Program-made: the position numbers and the translations under genes | Shown here: positions 1-5,000 of the stretch, one piece after another | Numbering within the stretch: position 1 is the first letter of the stretch | Layout: every line of letters starts with the position of its first letter | Notes under the pieces: generated by a model | Databases searched by the model: none | The model's input: only the letters and a program-made list of their open reading frames with translations | Told to the model about the DNA's origin: nothing | Source: an uncultured Ruminococcus sp. | Lineage (GTDB): Bacteria > Bacillota > Clostridia > Oscillospirales > Ruminococcaceae | DNA length: 5,056 nucleotides | Direction: 5' to 3' | NCBI GenBank assembly: GCA_947177715.1 | Contig: CAMWVM010000138.1 | Coordinates: 1 to 5,056 of the forward strand

Positions 1-445
1 CATCTGGGTCATGGACATCGACTGTCAAATGCGGGTACTTTTCAAGTATTTCATGTCCAAAATCACGACAGATTTCAGGTGATTTCAGAGGGAATTTTTT
101 ATCTGCACGCTTAGCATTAACTTTGAAAGTCTTTGCACCAAGCAACGCATCCTCCAAATACTCCATTGAATCATGAACTATAGAGTCCATATTTTTTTCA
201 ACCATAAGCGCTCTGCATAATTTTGCAATACCAAAAATTTTAGTAAGCTTATCTTCAACCTCGTCCATATCTATATCATCGCTGAGCGGCTCAATATACA
301 GCGTTGACTGTGCACGGGAATAATTGAATTTTCCGCAGAAACGCAGTCTTCGCTTTACATTTTTCACAAGCATGCTTTCAAAGGTGCTTTTATTCAAGCC
401 TTTAAGAGCAATTTCACCATATTTGCATAAAATTAATTCTTTCAT
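1..445 (-). CDS. thiI: tRNA 4-thiouridine sulfurtransferase ThiI, N-terminal 148 residues (runs off left edge)
   Basis: ThiI adenylates U8 of tRNA and transfers persulfide sulfur to make 4-thiouridine; in some bacteria it also serves thiazole synthesis. Only the N-terminal part is inside the window, so the PP-loop and any rhodanese domain cannot be judged. Visible are the N-terminal ferredoxin-like domain (about residues 1-60, opening with KYGEIALKGLNKSTFE at residues 8-23) and most of the THUMP RNA-binding domain (about 60-148). The latter carries the near-diagnostic stretch FKVNAKRADKKFPLKSPEI at residues 107-125. The reading frame is open to the left edge. The ATG at 445-443 is supported by an SD-like AAAGGACGG at 454-462, 8 nt upstream. 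The gene lies 93 bp downstream of the cysteine desulfurase on the same strand, with no terminator between, so an operon is likely. The family assignment is firm; the operon is inferred. Confidence 0.93.
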   Translation of the reverse strand, partial: MKELILCKYGEIALKGLNKSTFESMLVKNVKRRLRFCGKFNYSRAQSTLYIEPLSDDIDMDEVEDKLTKIFGIAKLCRALMVEKNMDSIVHDSMEYLEDALLGAKTFKVNAKRADKKFPLKSPEICRDFGHEILEKYPHLTVDVHDPD

Positions 446-538
446 TTTTTCTACCGTCCTTTAATATTATTCAAAAATTTCTGTTATTTTCAACTCTTTA
501 TATATTATAAATAGTATAAAACATTTGTTTTCGCTGAA
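446..538 (-). other. desulfurase-thiI intergenic spacer, no terminator
   Basis: This 93-bp, very AT-rich spacer holds the thiI SD but no GC-rich stem followed by a T-run, so transcription from the desulfurase probably continues into thiI. A weak internal promoter is possible on the minus strand: TTGAAA at 488-493 and AATAAT at 466-471 with a 16-bp gap. Its start point would fall almost on the SD, so I give it little weight. Confidence 0.4.
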
Positions 539-1669
539 TTATCTTATTTTACACAGCTTTTTATCAGCTTCATCAAGTGCTTTAATCAAAATATCAATCT
601 CGTTTTTTGTATTATCCTTTGAAAAACTAATACGAATTGTAGAATCAAGATACTTTTCTGAAACTTTAAATTCTTGCAAAACACTGCTTTTCTTTCCTTT
701 TGAGCACGCTGAACCGCTTGACACAAATATCTCTCGTTCCTCAAGAAAATGCAGAAGCACTTCCGATTTTAGACCATTGACTGCTATACTGTTCACATAG
801 GGCGAACAATCTGCGTCAGAATTCACATGAATATTTTCATACTTACCGCATTTTTCAAATAAATAACTTTGAAGTGATTTAACATACTCAAAACGCTGAT
901 CAATATTTCCACACAGTTCCTCAACCGCTGCAGAAAAACCACATATAAGCGGAATTGATTCGGTGCCTGATCTAAATGCTTTTTCTTGTCCTCCTCCAAC
1001 TATAAAAGCCGGAATATTAACACCCTTTTTCACATACAAAGCACCGATGCCTTTTGGTCCATGAATTTTATGAGCACTTAATGAAATCAAATCTGCATTA
1101 AGCTTTTTTGCCTTGAACGGTATTTTCATAAAAGCCTGAACACAGTCACAGTGCGTTAAAACATGAGGATATCTTTTCTTGATTGCTGAGAATACTTTTT
1201 CCACAGGTAAAATAAACCCGTTTTCATTATTAACATACATGCAAGTCACAAGAAAAGTATTGTCATCCACAGCATTAATTATATCAGATGCATTAAATTT
1301 TCCCTCTGCATTCGGCGACACTCTCACGATTTTAAAGCCTTCGTTTTCAAGATGAGTGCAAACCTCCGCAACTGACGGGTGTTCAACAGAAGTTGTAACT
1401 ATTTTCTTCTTACGTTTTCCAAACTTTTTTGCAGCCCCGATAATTGCAGTATTATTACTTTCTGTAGCACCGGATGTAAAATAAATTTCCTGAGGATTTG
1501 CTCCCAAAGCCGCAGCAATATTCTCTCTAGCACTGTTAAGTAATTTTTCAGCGTCAAGCCCCAATCTATGCAGCGATGACGGATTTCCAAAACACTTAAG
1601 ACCTTTCGCAACAGCCCTGCATACTTCGCTGCTTGGAGCGGTAGTTGCTGCATTATCAAAATATATCAT
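539..1669 (-). CDS. cysteine desulfurase, NifS/IscS-like (probably the ThiI-dedicated type)
   Basis: This PLP enzyme converts L-cysteine to alanine and an enzyme-bound persulfide. Numbered from the ATG at 1669 (376 aa, usual family length) it shows DNAATT at residues 5-10, SGATESNN at 66-73, and EHPS with the PLP-stacking His97. D175 and Q178 lie in the HCDCVQAF motif, the Schiff-base Lys201 in SLSAHKIHGPKG, and the catalytic Cys322 in SSGSACSKG on the mobile loop. The upstream frame allows a GTG start at 1687. I prefer the ATG at 1669 because AAAGGGA (1678-1684) sits 9 nt before it and family members begin MIYFDNAAT. It is the first gene of a leftward pair with thiI. That order is like the NifZ-ThiI arrangement known from Bacillus subtilis, so the likely partner is ThiI rather than an Fe-S scaffold; no iscU or suf gene is visible. 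Family certain, partner inferred. Confidence 0.95.
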   Translation of the reverse strand: MIYFDNAATTAPSSEVCRAVAKGLKCFGNPSSLHRLGLDAEKLLNSARENIAAALGANPQEIYFTSGATESNNTAIIGAAKKFGKRKKKIVTTSVEHPSVAEVCTHLENEGFKIVRVSPNAEGKFNASDIINAVDDNTFLVTCMYVNNENGFILPVEKVFSAIKKRYPHVLTHCDCVQAFMKIPFKAKKLNADLISLSAHKIHGPKGIGALYVKKGVNIPAFIVGGGQEKAFRSGTESIPLICGFSAAVEELCGNIDQRFEYVKSLQSYLFEKCGKYENIHVNSDADCSPYVNSIAVNGLKSEVLLHFLEEREIFVSSGSACSKGKKSSVLQEFKVSEKYLDSTIRISFSKDNTKNEIDILIKALDEADKKLCKIR

Positions 1670-1677
1670 TAAAACAT

Positions 1678-1684
1678 TCCCTTT
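1678..1684 (-). promoter_or_regulatory. ribosome binding site deciding the desulfurase start
   Basis: AAAGGGA on the minus strand lies 9 nt upstream of the ATG at 1669. The competing GTG at 1687 is immediately upstream of this motif and has no SD of its own, so translation should start at 1669. Confidence 0.7.
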
Positions 1685-1705
1685 CACAAAAGTGCAGATA
1701 TATTA

Positions 1706-1734
1706 ATTATATCATATATTCATAAAATTTTCAA
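1706..1734 (-). promoter_or_regulatory. sigma-A promoter of the desulfurase-thiI operon
   Basis: Reading the minus strand: TTGAAA (-35, at 1734-1729), a 17-bp spacer, then TATAAT (-10, at 1711-1706), preceded by an extended TG (TGATATAAT). Transcription would begin near 1698-1700, giving a leader of roughly 30 nt. It is the best-formed promoter in the window, which suggests constitutive housekeeping expression. The perfect dyad at 1752-1781 lies upstream of the -35, so it does not block this promoter by simple overlap. Confidence 0.8.
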
Positions 1735-1751
1735 CAGATAGTATGTTGCCG

Positions 1752-1781
1752 AATTTTAGTACATAAAAATGTACTAAAATT
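1752..1781. promoter_or_regulatory. perfect 13-bp inverted repeat, operator-like
   Basis: The arms AATTTTAGTACAT (1752-1764) and ATGTACTAAAATT (1769-1781) are exact reverse complements around an AAAA centre. The repeat lies between divergent genes, upstream of both. It is AT-rich and has no flanking T-run, so it does not look like a terminator. Its core GTACA-N6-TGTAC (1759-1774) recurs at 1867-1882. I read it as a binding site for a dimeric regulator; which family is unknown. Confidence 0.6.
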
Positions 1782-1796
1782 AATATAAGTAACATT

Positions 1797-1811
1797 TTTT
1801 GAACTTCAAAA
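1797..1811. repeat. 15-bp odd palindrome in the divergent spacer
   Basis: TTTTGAA and TTCAAAA are exact inverted copies around a single C at 1804. It sits between the large dyad and the ypeB leader. It is short and AT-rich, so it may be chance or a minor protein site. Confidence 0.3.
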
Positions 1812-1827
1812 TTTATTAAAAACCGTT

Positions 1828-1854
1828 GTATATTTTTCTTCTATTAGCAAATAA
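1828..1854 (+). promoter_or_regulatory. candidate forespore (sigma-G-like) promoter for ypeB
   Basis: GTATA at 1828-1832 matches the sigma-F/sigma-G type -35 (GNATR). A 15-bp gap, the usual sigma-G spacing, leads to CAAATAA at 1848-1854, a poor 4/7 match to CATACTA. In B. subtilis ypeB is transcribed in the forespore by sigma-G, so a promoter of this class is expected here. The match itself is weak. Confidence 0.28.
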
Positions 1855-1866
1855 TATTGACAAGAA

Positions 1867-1882
1867 GTACAAGATAATGTAC
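1867..1882. promoter_or_regulatory. second GTACA-N6-TGTAC dyad, next to the ypeB SD
   Basis: GTACA at 1867-1871 and TGTAC at 1878-1882 have the same 6-bp gap as the core of the dyad at 1752-1781. The 20-bp stretches around both cores agree at 15 positions. This copy ends 4 nt before the ypeB SD (AAGGAG, 1887-1892), a place where a bound protein would block transcription. It could also act as an RNA hairpin near the SD. Confidence 0.45.
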
Positions 1883-1900
1883 AAAAAAGGAGTGCATACA

Positions 1901-3244
1901 ATGTATATTTCAAAGAGAAATATAGTTAGAATAATATCATTTGCTATTGCCGGAGTTGGAGCTTTATCTGTGAGAAACATCCAACTTATGACAGAAAACA
2001 AGATAAACAATCGTGCATTGGAATACTCTTATATGCGAGCTGTCGAAGAGCTTTCAACCGCTGCGGACAATATCAACAACACGCTTGAAAAACAAATTTA
2101 TGCGGGAACTCCCGAGCTTCAACAGCAGCTTTCTTCAAAGCTTTGGCGTGAATCCTCAACTGCAAAAGCTGCATTAGCACAGCTTCCTATTGAAGAGCTT
2201 CAACTTGAAAACACATACAAATTTTTATCGCAGGTAGGTAACTATGCTTTATCACTTGCGAAAAAAACATCTACTGATGAACAGATAAGTGATGATGAGT
2301 ACAAAAAATTAAAAAGCCTTCATGAGTTTTCAGACAGGCTTTGCGATGACATGTGGGAATTGGAAAGCAGTATTAACAGCGGTGAAATATCGCTGGCAAC
2401 TGTTGCGTCTTCTATGAATGCCCCTGACGAAAATGCTCCTAATGTCACAGAAGGTTTTTCTGATTTTGAAGAAGGATTTGACGCATACCCAACCCTTATT
2501 TACGACGGACCTTTTTCAGATCACATTTTAGAGAAAAATCCTAAAATGACTGCAAATGCAAAGGAAATAACAGAACAAAAGGCACTTGAACGTGCAACAA
2601 TGGCAACAGGGATCAATTCCACTGATTTTACTCAGGTTTCAGAAGAAGCAGGTAAAATGCCATCATGGGTATTTTCAGACGACAAGGGGACAATAAGCTG
2701 TGCGGTCACAAAAAACGGCGGTTACTTGTCTTATTTCCTCAAAAGTCGTTTGGTAAACAATGAAACGATATCTATTGACCAGGGACTTTCAGAAGCAAAA
2801 AAATTCCTTGAGGATTTGGGAATAAACTCAATGAAAACCACATATTATGAGGATTACAACGGAATTCTCACGGTGAACTTTGCTTATAATGACAATGATA
2901 TTTGTGTTTATACGGATCTTATAAAAGTATCCGTCGCTCTTGACAACGGAGAGATTTTAGGCTATGACGCAAGAGGATTTCTTGTAAATCATGAAGATAG
3001 AAATTACAGCAAGGACAGAATTTCTCCTTTAGATGCAGAAAAGAAAGTATCTCCTATGCTTACTATTGAAAGTCGTCAGCTTGCATTGATTCCTTCCGAA
3101 GGAACAGAAGAACGTTTTTGCTATGAATTTAAATGCAGAAATGAAAACGGCGGTCATGTGCTGGTATATGTAAATGCAGTAACAGGCAAAGAAGAACAAA
3201 TTCTCATTCTTTTTGAAAGCGAAAACGGAACTTTAACAATGTAA
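1901..3244 (+). CDS. ypeB: spore germination protein YpeB (PepSY domains)
   Basis: YpeB resides in the spore and is mutually required with the cortex lytic enzyme SleB for its stability and placement, so that cortex peptidoglycan can be degraded at germination. From the ATG at 1901 the protein is 447 aa, the normal family length. A short hydrophobic N-terminal anchor spans about residues 9-23. A helical, Gln/Leu-rich region (about 31-160) follows, resembling the YpeB N-terminal domain. The family hallmark YPTLIYDGPFSDHI is at 196-209, and PepSY-like repeats fill about 215-440. The frame is open back to an ATG at 1826, but AAGGAG (1887-1892) stands 8 nt before the ATG at 1901 and the extra residues are not family-like. 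No sleB is adjacent, whereas sleB-ypeB is the usual operon. No terminator is seen before rubrerythrin, 81 bp downstream. Family call firm; expression timing inferred. Confidence 0.92.
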   Translation: MYISKRNIVRIISFAIAGVGALSVRNIQLMTENKINNRALEYSYMRAVEELSTAADNINNTLEKQIYAGTPELQQQLSSKLWRESSTAKAALAQLPIEELQLENTYKFLSQVGNYALSLAKKTSTDEQISDDEYKKLKSLHEFSDRLCDDMWELESSINSGEISLATVASSMNAPDENAPNVTEGFSDFEEGFDAYPTLIYDGPFSDHILEKNPKMTANAKEITEQKALERATMATGINSTDFTQVSEEAGKMPSWVFSDDKGTISCAVTKNGGYLSYFLKSRLVNNETISIDQGLSEAKKFLEDLGINSMKTTYYEDYNGILTVNFAYNDNDICVYTDLIKVSVALDNGEILGYDARGFLVNHEDRNYSKDRISPLDAEKKVSPMLTIESRQLALIPSEGTEERFCYEFKCRNENGGHVLVYVNAVTGKEEQILILFESENGTLTM

Positions 3245-3280
3245 TAGACATTATCTTTATCATTCATTTAAATGCGATAA
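3245..3280 (+). promoter_or_regulatory. possible rubrerythrin promoter with metal-regulator-like dyad
   Basis: TAGACA at 3245-3250 (5/6 to TTGACA), a 17-bp gap and TTAAAT at 3268-3273 form a weak sigma-A candidate just after the ypeB stop. Within it lies an imperfect dyad: TTATCATT (3257-3264), the exact palindrome CATTTAAATG (3265-3274) and GATAA (3276-3280). Rubrerythrins are often controlled by PerR/Fur-type repressors, whose sites are AT-rich repeats of similar flavour, but the match is partial and the DNA is AT-rich throughout. Confidence 0.25.
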
Positions 3281-3299
3281 CTTAAAATACAAAATATTG

Positions 3300-3328
3300 A
3301 AAGGAGGCATATTCCCAAAGGGAATATG
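3300..3328 (+). promoter_or_regulatory. SD followed by start-proximal hairpin of rubrerythrin
   Basis: A perfect SD, AAAGGAGG (3300-3307), is followed at once by an exact 9-bp inverted repeat: CATATTCCC (3308-3316), loop AAA, GGGAATATG (3320-3328). The first ATG (3326) is the last three bases of the 3' arm and would be buried in the stem. The second in-frame ATG (3338) lies 9 nt past the stem. If the stem folds, the SD is brought within about 9 nt of that second ATG. The structure is directly visible; its effect on translation is inferred. Confidence 0.6.
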
Positions 3329-3940
3329 AGCAAAATTATGGGTGTTGATTTTAATTCAAGCAAAACAAAAGAAAACCTTATGAGAGCTTTCGCAGGAGAA
3401 AGCCAAGCAAGAAACCGCTATACTCACGCAGAAGAACAAGCAAGACAGCAAAAGCTTTATGTACTTGCGGATCTATTCAAATTCACTGCCAATCAGGAAA
3501 AAGAGCATGCGCTTATTTTCTACAATCATCTTAAAGAATGTGCAGGCGACACCATTCACATTGACGGAGGTTATCCTGTAGACCTTTCAGCAAACACATT
3601 GGATTTGCTGAAAATGGCTCACCACAACGAATATGAAGAATTTGAAGACGTTTATCCTTCATTCGCTCAGGTTGCAAGAGATGAGGGATTTGCAAGGATT
3701 GCACAGGACTTTACCAATATTGCAAAGATCGAAAAATATCATGGAGATAGATTCCACTCTTTTGGTCAGCTAATGGAACAAAATAAATTATTCTCCTCAG
3801 ATAAATCCGAAACTTGGTTCTGCCTTAACTGCGGATTTATTATGGAAGGTCCTCAGGCGCCGAACATCTGCCCTGTTTGTTCAAAAGAACAAGGATATTT
3901 TATCCGCCTGAACATGACACCATGGACTTGTCAAAACTAA
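3326..3940 (+). CDS. rbr: rubrerythrin (diiron peroxidase with rubredoxin domain)
   Basis: Rubrerythrin reduces hydrogen peroxide to water in the cytoplasm of anaerobes, taking electrons through its rubredoxin centre. Numbered from the ATG at 3326 (204 aa), the four-helix erythrin domain spans about 13-155. Diiron ligands are E25 (AGESQARNRY), E58 and H61 (QEKEHA), E102 and E105, and E136 and H139 (EKYH), so the full classical set is present. The C-terminal rubredoxin-like domain has C166xxC169 and C182xxC185. The domain order is the classical one, not the reverse form. The start is uncertain: Met5 (ATG at 3338) begins MGVDFNSSKTKENLMRAFAGE, closer to the usual rubrerythrin N-terminus, while Met1 is buried in the leader hairpin. 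The true product may therefore be 200 aa. The gene ends before a strong terminator shared with the convergent kinase, and it may be partly co-transcribed with ypeB. Confidence 0.95.
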   Translation: MSKIMGVDFNSSKTKENLMRAFAGESQARNRYTHAEEQARQQKLYVLADLFKFTANQEKEHALIFYNHLKECAGDTIHIDGGYPVDLSANTLDLLKMAHHNEYEEFEDVYPSFAQVARDEGFARIAQDFTNIAKIEKYHGDRFHSFGQLMEQNKLFSSDKSETWFCLNCGFIMEGPQAPNICPVCSKEQGYFIRLNMTPWTCQN

Positions 3941-3954
3941 TACAAATAAAAGAG

Positions 3955-3986
3955 AAAGCTGTTCGCAAAAAAGCGAACAGCTTTTT
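3955..3986. terminator. bidirectional intrinsic terminator between rubrerythrin and the kinase
   Basis: A perfect 12-bp stem, AAAGCTGTTCGC (3955-3966) and GCGAACAGCTTT (3973-3984), closes a loop of six A. On the plus strand it runs into TTTTT (3982-3986), ending the rubrerythrin transcript 15 nt after its stop. On the minus strand the stem is followed by a U-rich TTTCTCTTTT, so it can also end the kinase transcript. The kinase stop codon (3987-3985) overlaps the edge of the terminator. Confidence 0.9.
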
Positions 3987-4920
3987 AATATTTATATGAA
4001 CTACCGCCAATAAACTCTCGTATAAGTGCATTGGGAGGAACAAGATCAATATCTAAAGTATCTAACTCGTCAAAAACTGATGTTATCAAACTAAATTTAT
4101 CAAAATCATCACAGGTTTTTGACGCTTCAATCAAATCATCATAAAGAAAGCTTTTATATACCGAAACTTCATATGGTATAAACGTATCTATATTAAATTC
4201 TGCACGCTGCTTATAAGGCATTATATAAAGATTTTCACCACGCTCAACACTGTTAAACATTGCAAGGGTTTCAACTGGTTGACGTGCTCGGAAAAACTTA
4301 TCTCTGATAATACGCCTCATCAGCCTAATCATACAGGGATGAAGACAAGCGCCGTCAGAGGTTTGAATTCTTGACCTGACGCTTACATAAACACAATTAG
4401 CAAATCCATCCGTCATACCTGTTACATCAGGGTTGAGTGCGTGAATTCCCTCAAATATTACAATGTCGCCGGGCTTTCTTTTAAGTCGTCCTCCTTGAAT
4501 ACGAGTTTGATGTTTAAAATCAAATGACGGAAGCAAAACCTCCTCGCAATTTGCAATTTTCATCATATGCTCGTTTAAAAGAGGAATGTCCAAACGATAG
4601 GGCGATTCATAATCTATTTCTCCGGTTTCTGTCATAGCCTGAGGATTTTCATTTGCAGGCAAAAAATAATCATCCATAGAAATGGTATGGGTACACATTC
4701 CCATTGAATCAAGATATTGTTCAAGCTTAAGTGAAGTAGTTGTTTTTCCTGAACCTGACGGACCCGACAGCAGAACTATAGGTCTTGAATCACCTCGCTG
4801 ATAAATTATATCCGCCATGGATTTCACCTGAGAAAAATAGCTTTTCTCACATTTATGAATAAAATCACTTTCATCTTCCTTAAGTTTTCGGTTAATTGCA
4901 GAAACATGAACTTTTTTCAT
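3985..4920 (-). CDS. uridine kinase-like P-loop nucleoside kinase (no TGS domain)
   Basis: This belongs to the uridine kinase/phosphoribulokinase family, which phosphorylates a nucleoside or similar small molecule with NTP. Of 311 residues, about 45-250 form the kinase core. The P-loop is GPSGSGKTT at 53-61, SMDDYF at 81-86 holds the likely catalytic and base-contacting Asp pair, and DYESP follows at 104-108. LPSFDFK is at 130-136, the Walker B-like VIFEGIHAL at 154-162, and an Arg-rich lid RLMRRIIRDKFFRAR at 199-213. Many clostridial relatives are about 550 aa with N-terminal TGS/threonyl-tRNA-synthetase-like domains. This one has only a short helical N-terminus (1-45), so the substrate should not be assumed to be uridine. 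The ATG at 4920 is the first in frame after an in-frame TGA, yet the only good SD lies 30 nt upstream behind a hairpin. Family call firm, substrate unknown. Confidence 0.85.
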   Translation of the reverse strand: MKKVHVSAINRKLKEDESDFIHKCEKSYFSQVKSMADIIYQRGDSRPIVLLSGPSGSGKTTTSLKLEQYLDSMGMCTHTISMDDYFLPANENPQAMTETGEIDYESPYRLDIPLLNEHMMKIANCEEVLLPSFDFKHQTRIQGGRLKRKPGDIVIFEGIHALNPDVTGMTDGFANCVYVSVRSRIQTSDGACLHPCMIRLMRRIIRDKFFRARQPVETLAMFNSVERGENLYIMPYKQRAEFNIDTFIPYEVSVYKSFLYDDLIEASKTCDDFDKFSLITSVFDELDTLDIDLVPPNALIREFIGGSSYKY

Positions 4921-4948
4921 TTTTATGACAATGCTCCGTCAAGAGCAT
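4892..4948 (-). CDS. possible 18-codon leader ORF overlapping the kinase start
   Basis: An ATG at 4948 stands only 2 nt behind the perfect SD and opens an 18-residue frame (MLLTEHCHKNEKSSCFCN) ending in TAA at 4894-4892. It overlaps the first 29 nt of the kinase gene in another frame. The SD spacing is shorter than ideal and nothing else supports a peptide. It could couple or limit kinase translation, or it may be chance. Confidence 0.2.
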   Translation of the reverse strand: MLLTEHCHKNEKSSCFCN

Positions 4949-4958
4949 ATCCTCCTTT
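4931..4958 (-). promoter_or_regulatory. SD plus hairpin in the kinase leader
   Basis: On the minus strand AAAGGAGG (4958-4951) is followed after AT by a 6-bp inverted repeat: ATGCTC (4948-4943), loop TTGACG, GAGCAT (4936-4931). Ten nt later comes the kinase ATG at 4920. The linear SD-to-ATG gap is 30 nt, far too long for normal initiation. Folding the stem removes 18 nt and leaves about 12. The layout parallels the rubrerythrin leader, including the shared ATTGAAAGGAGG. Confidence 0.5.
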
Positions 4959-4970
4959 CAATGTTTCACA

Positions 4971-4998
4971 CCTTTTCCTTATTTCAGAAAGGAAAAAG
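4971..4998 (-). repeat. leader inverted repeat upstream of the kinase
   Basis: CTTTTTCCTT and AAGGAAAAGG (minus strand) can pair over 10 bp with one G-U pair around an 8-nt loop. The wobble pair is possible only in the minus-strand RNA; on the plus strand it is a C-A mismatch. No T-run follows, so it is not a terminator. It may be a leader structure or a simple purine/pyrimidine-rich coincidence. Confidence 0.35.
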
Positions 4999-5000
4999 TC

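Noticed and set aside
518..531. AAAACA-TT-TGTTTT inverted repeat near the desulfurase stop
   Set aside because: It has six A/T-dominated pairs with a 2-nt loop, cannot form a stable hairpin and has no T-run; likely chance.
525..800. Plus-strand 91-codon open frame
   Set aside because: It lies antisense inside the desulfurase gene, whose own frame has complete catalytic motifs; the peptide has no recognisable features and no SD.
1399..1659. Minus-strand 86-codon open frame
   Set aside because: It is an alternative frame within the desulfurase coding region; the main frame carries the conserved PLP-enzyme motifs.
1857..1885. Perfect TTGACA as the -35 of a ypeB promoter
   Set aside because: The only -10 at 17 bp is TACAAA, and the start point would fall within the SD, leaving no room for ribosome binding.
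1826..1900. Upstream extension of ypeB to an earlier start
   Set aside because: There is no SD before 1826, whereas AAGGAG stands 8 nt before the ATG at 1901, and the extra residues are unlike the family N-terminus.
1816..2010. Minus-strand 64-codon hydrophobic open frame
   Set aside because: It is antisense to the ypeB leader and N-terminal anchor; the hydrophobicity is that expected from the reverse complement of AT-rich DNA, and no SD is present.
3251..3265. PerR box match in the rubrerythrin leader
   Set aside because: Only about 9 of 14 defined positions agree with the consensus, unremarkable in DNA this AT-rich.
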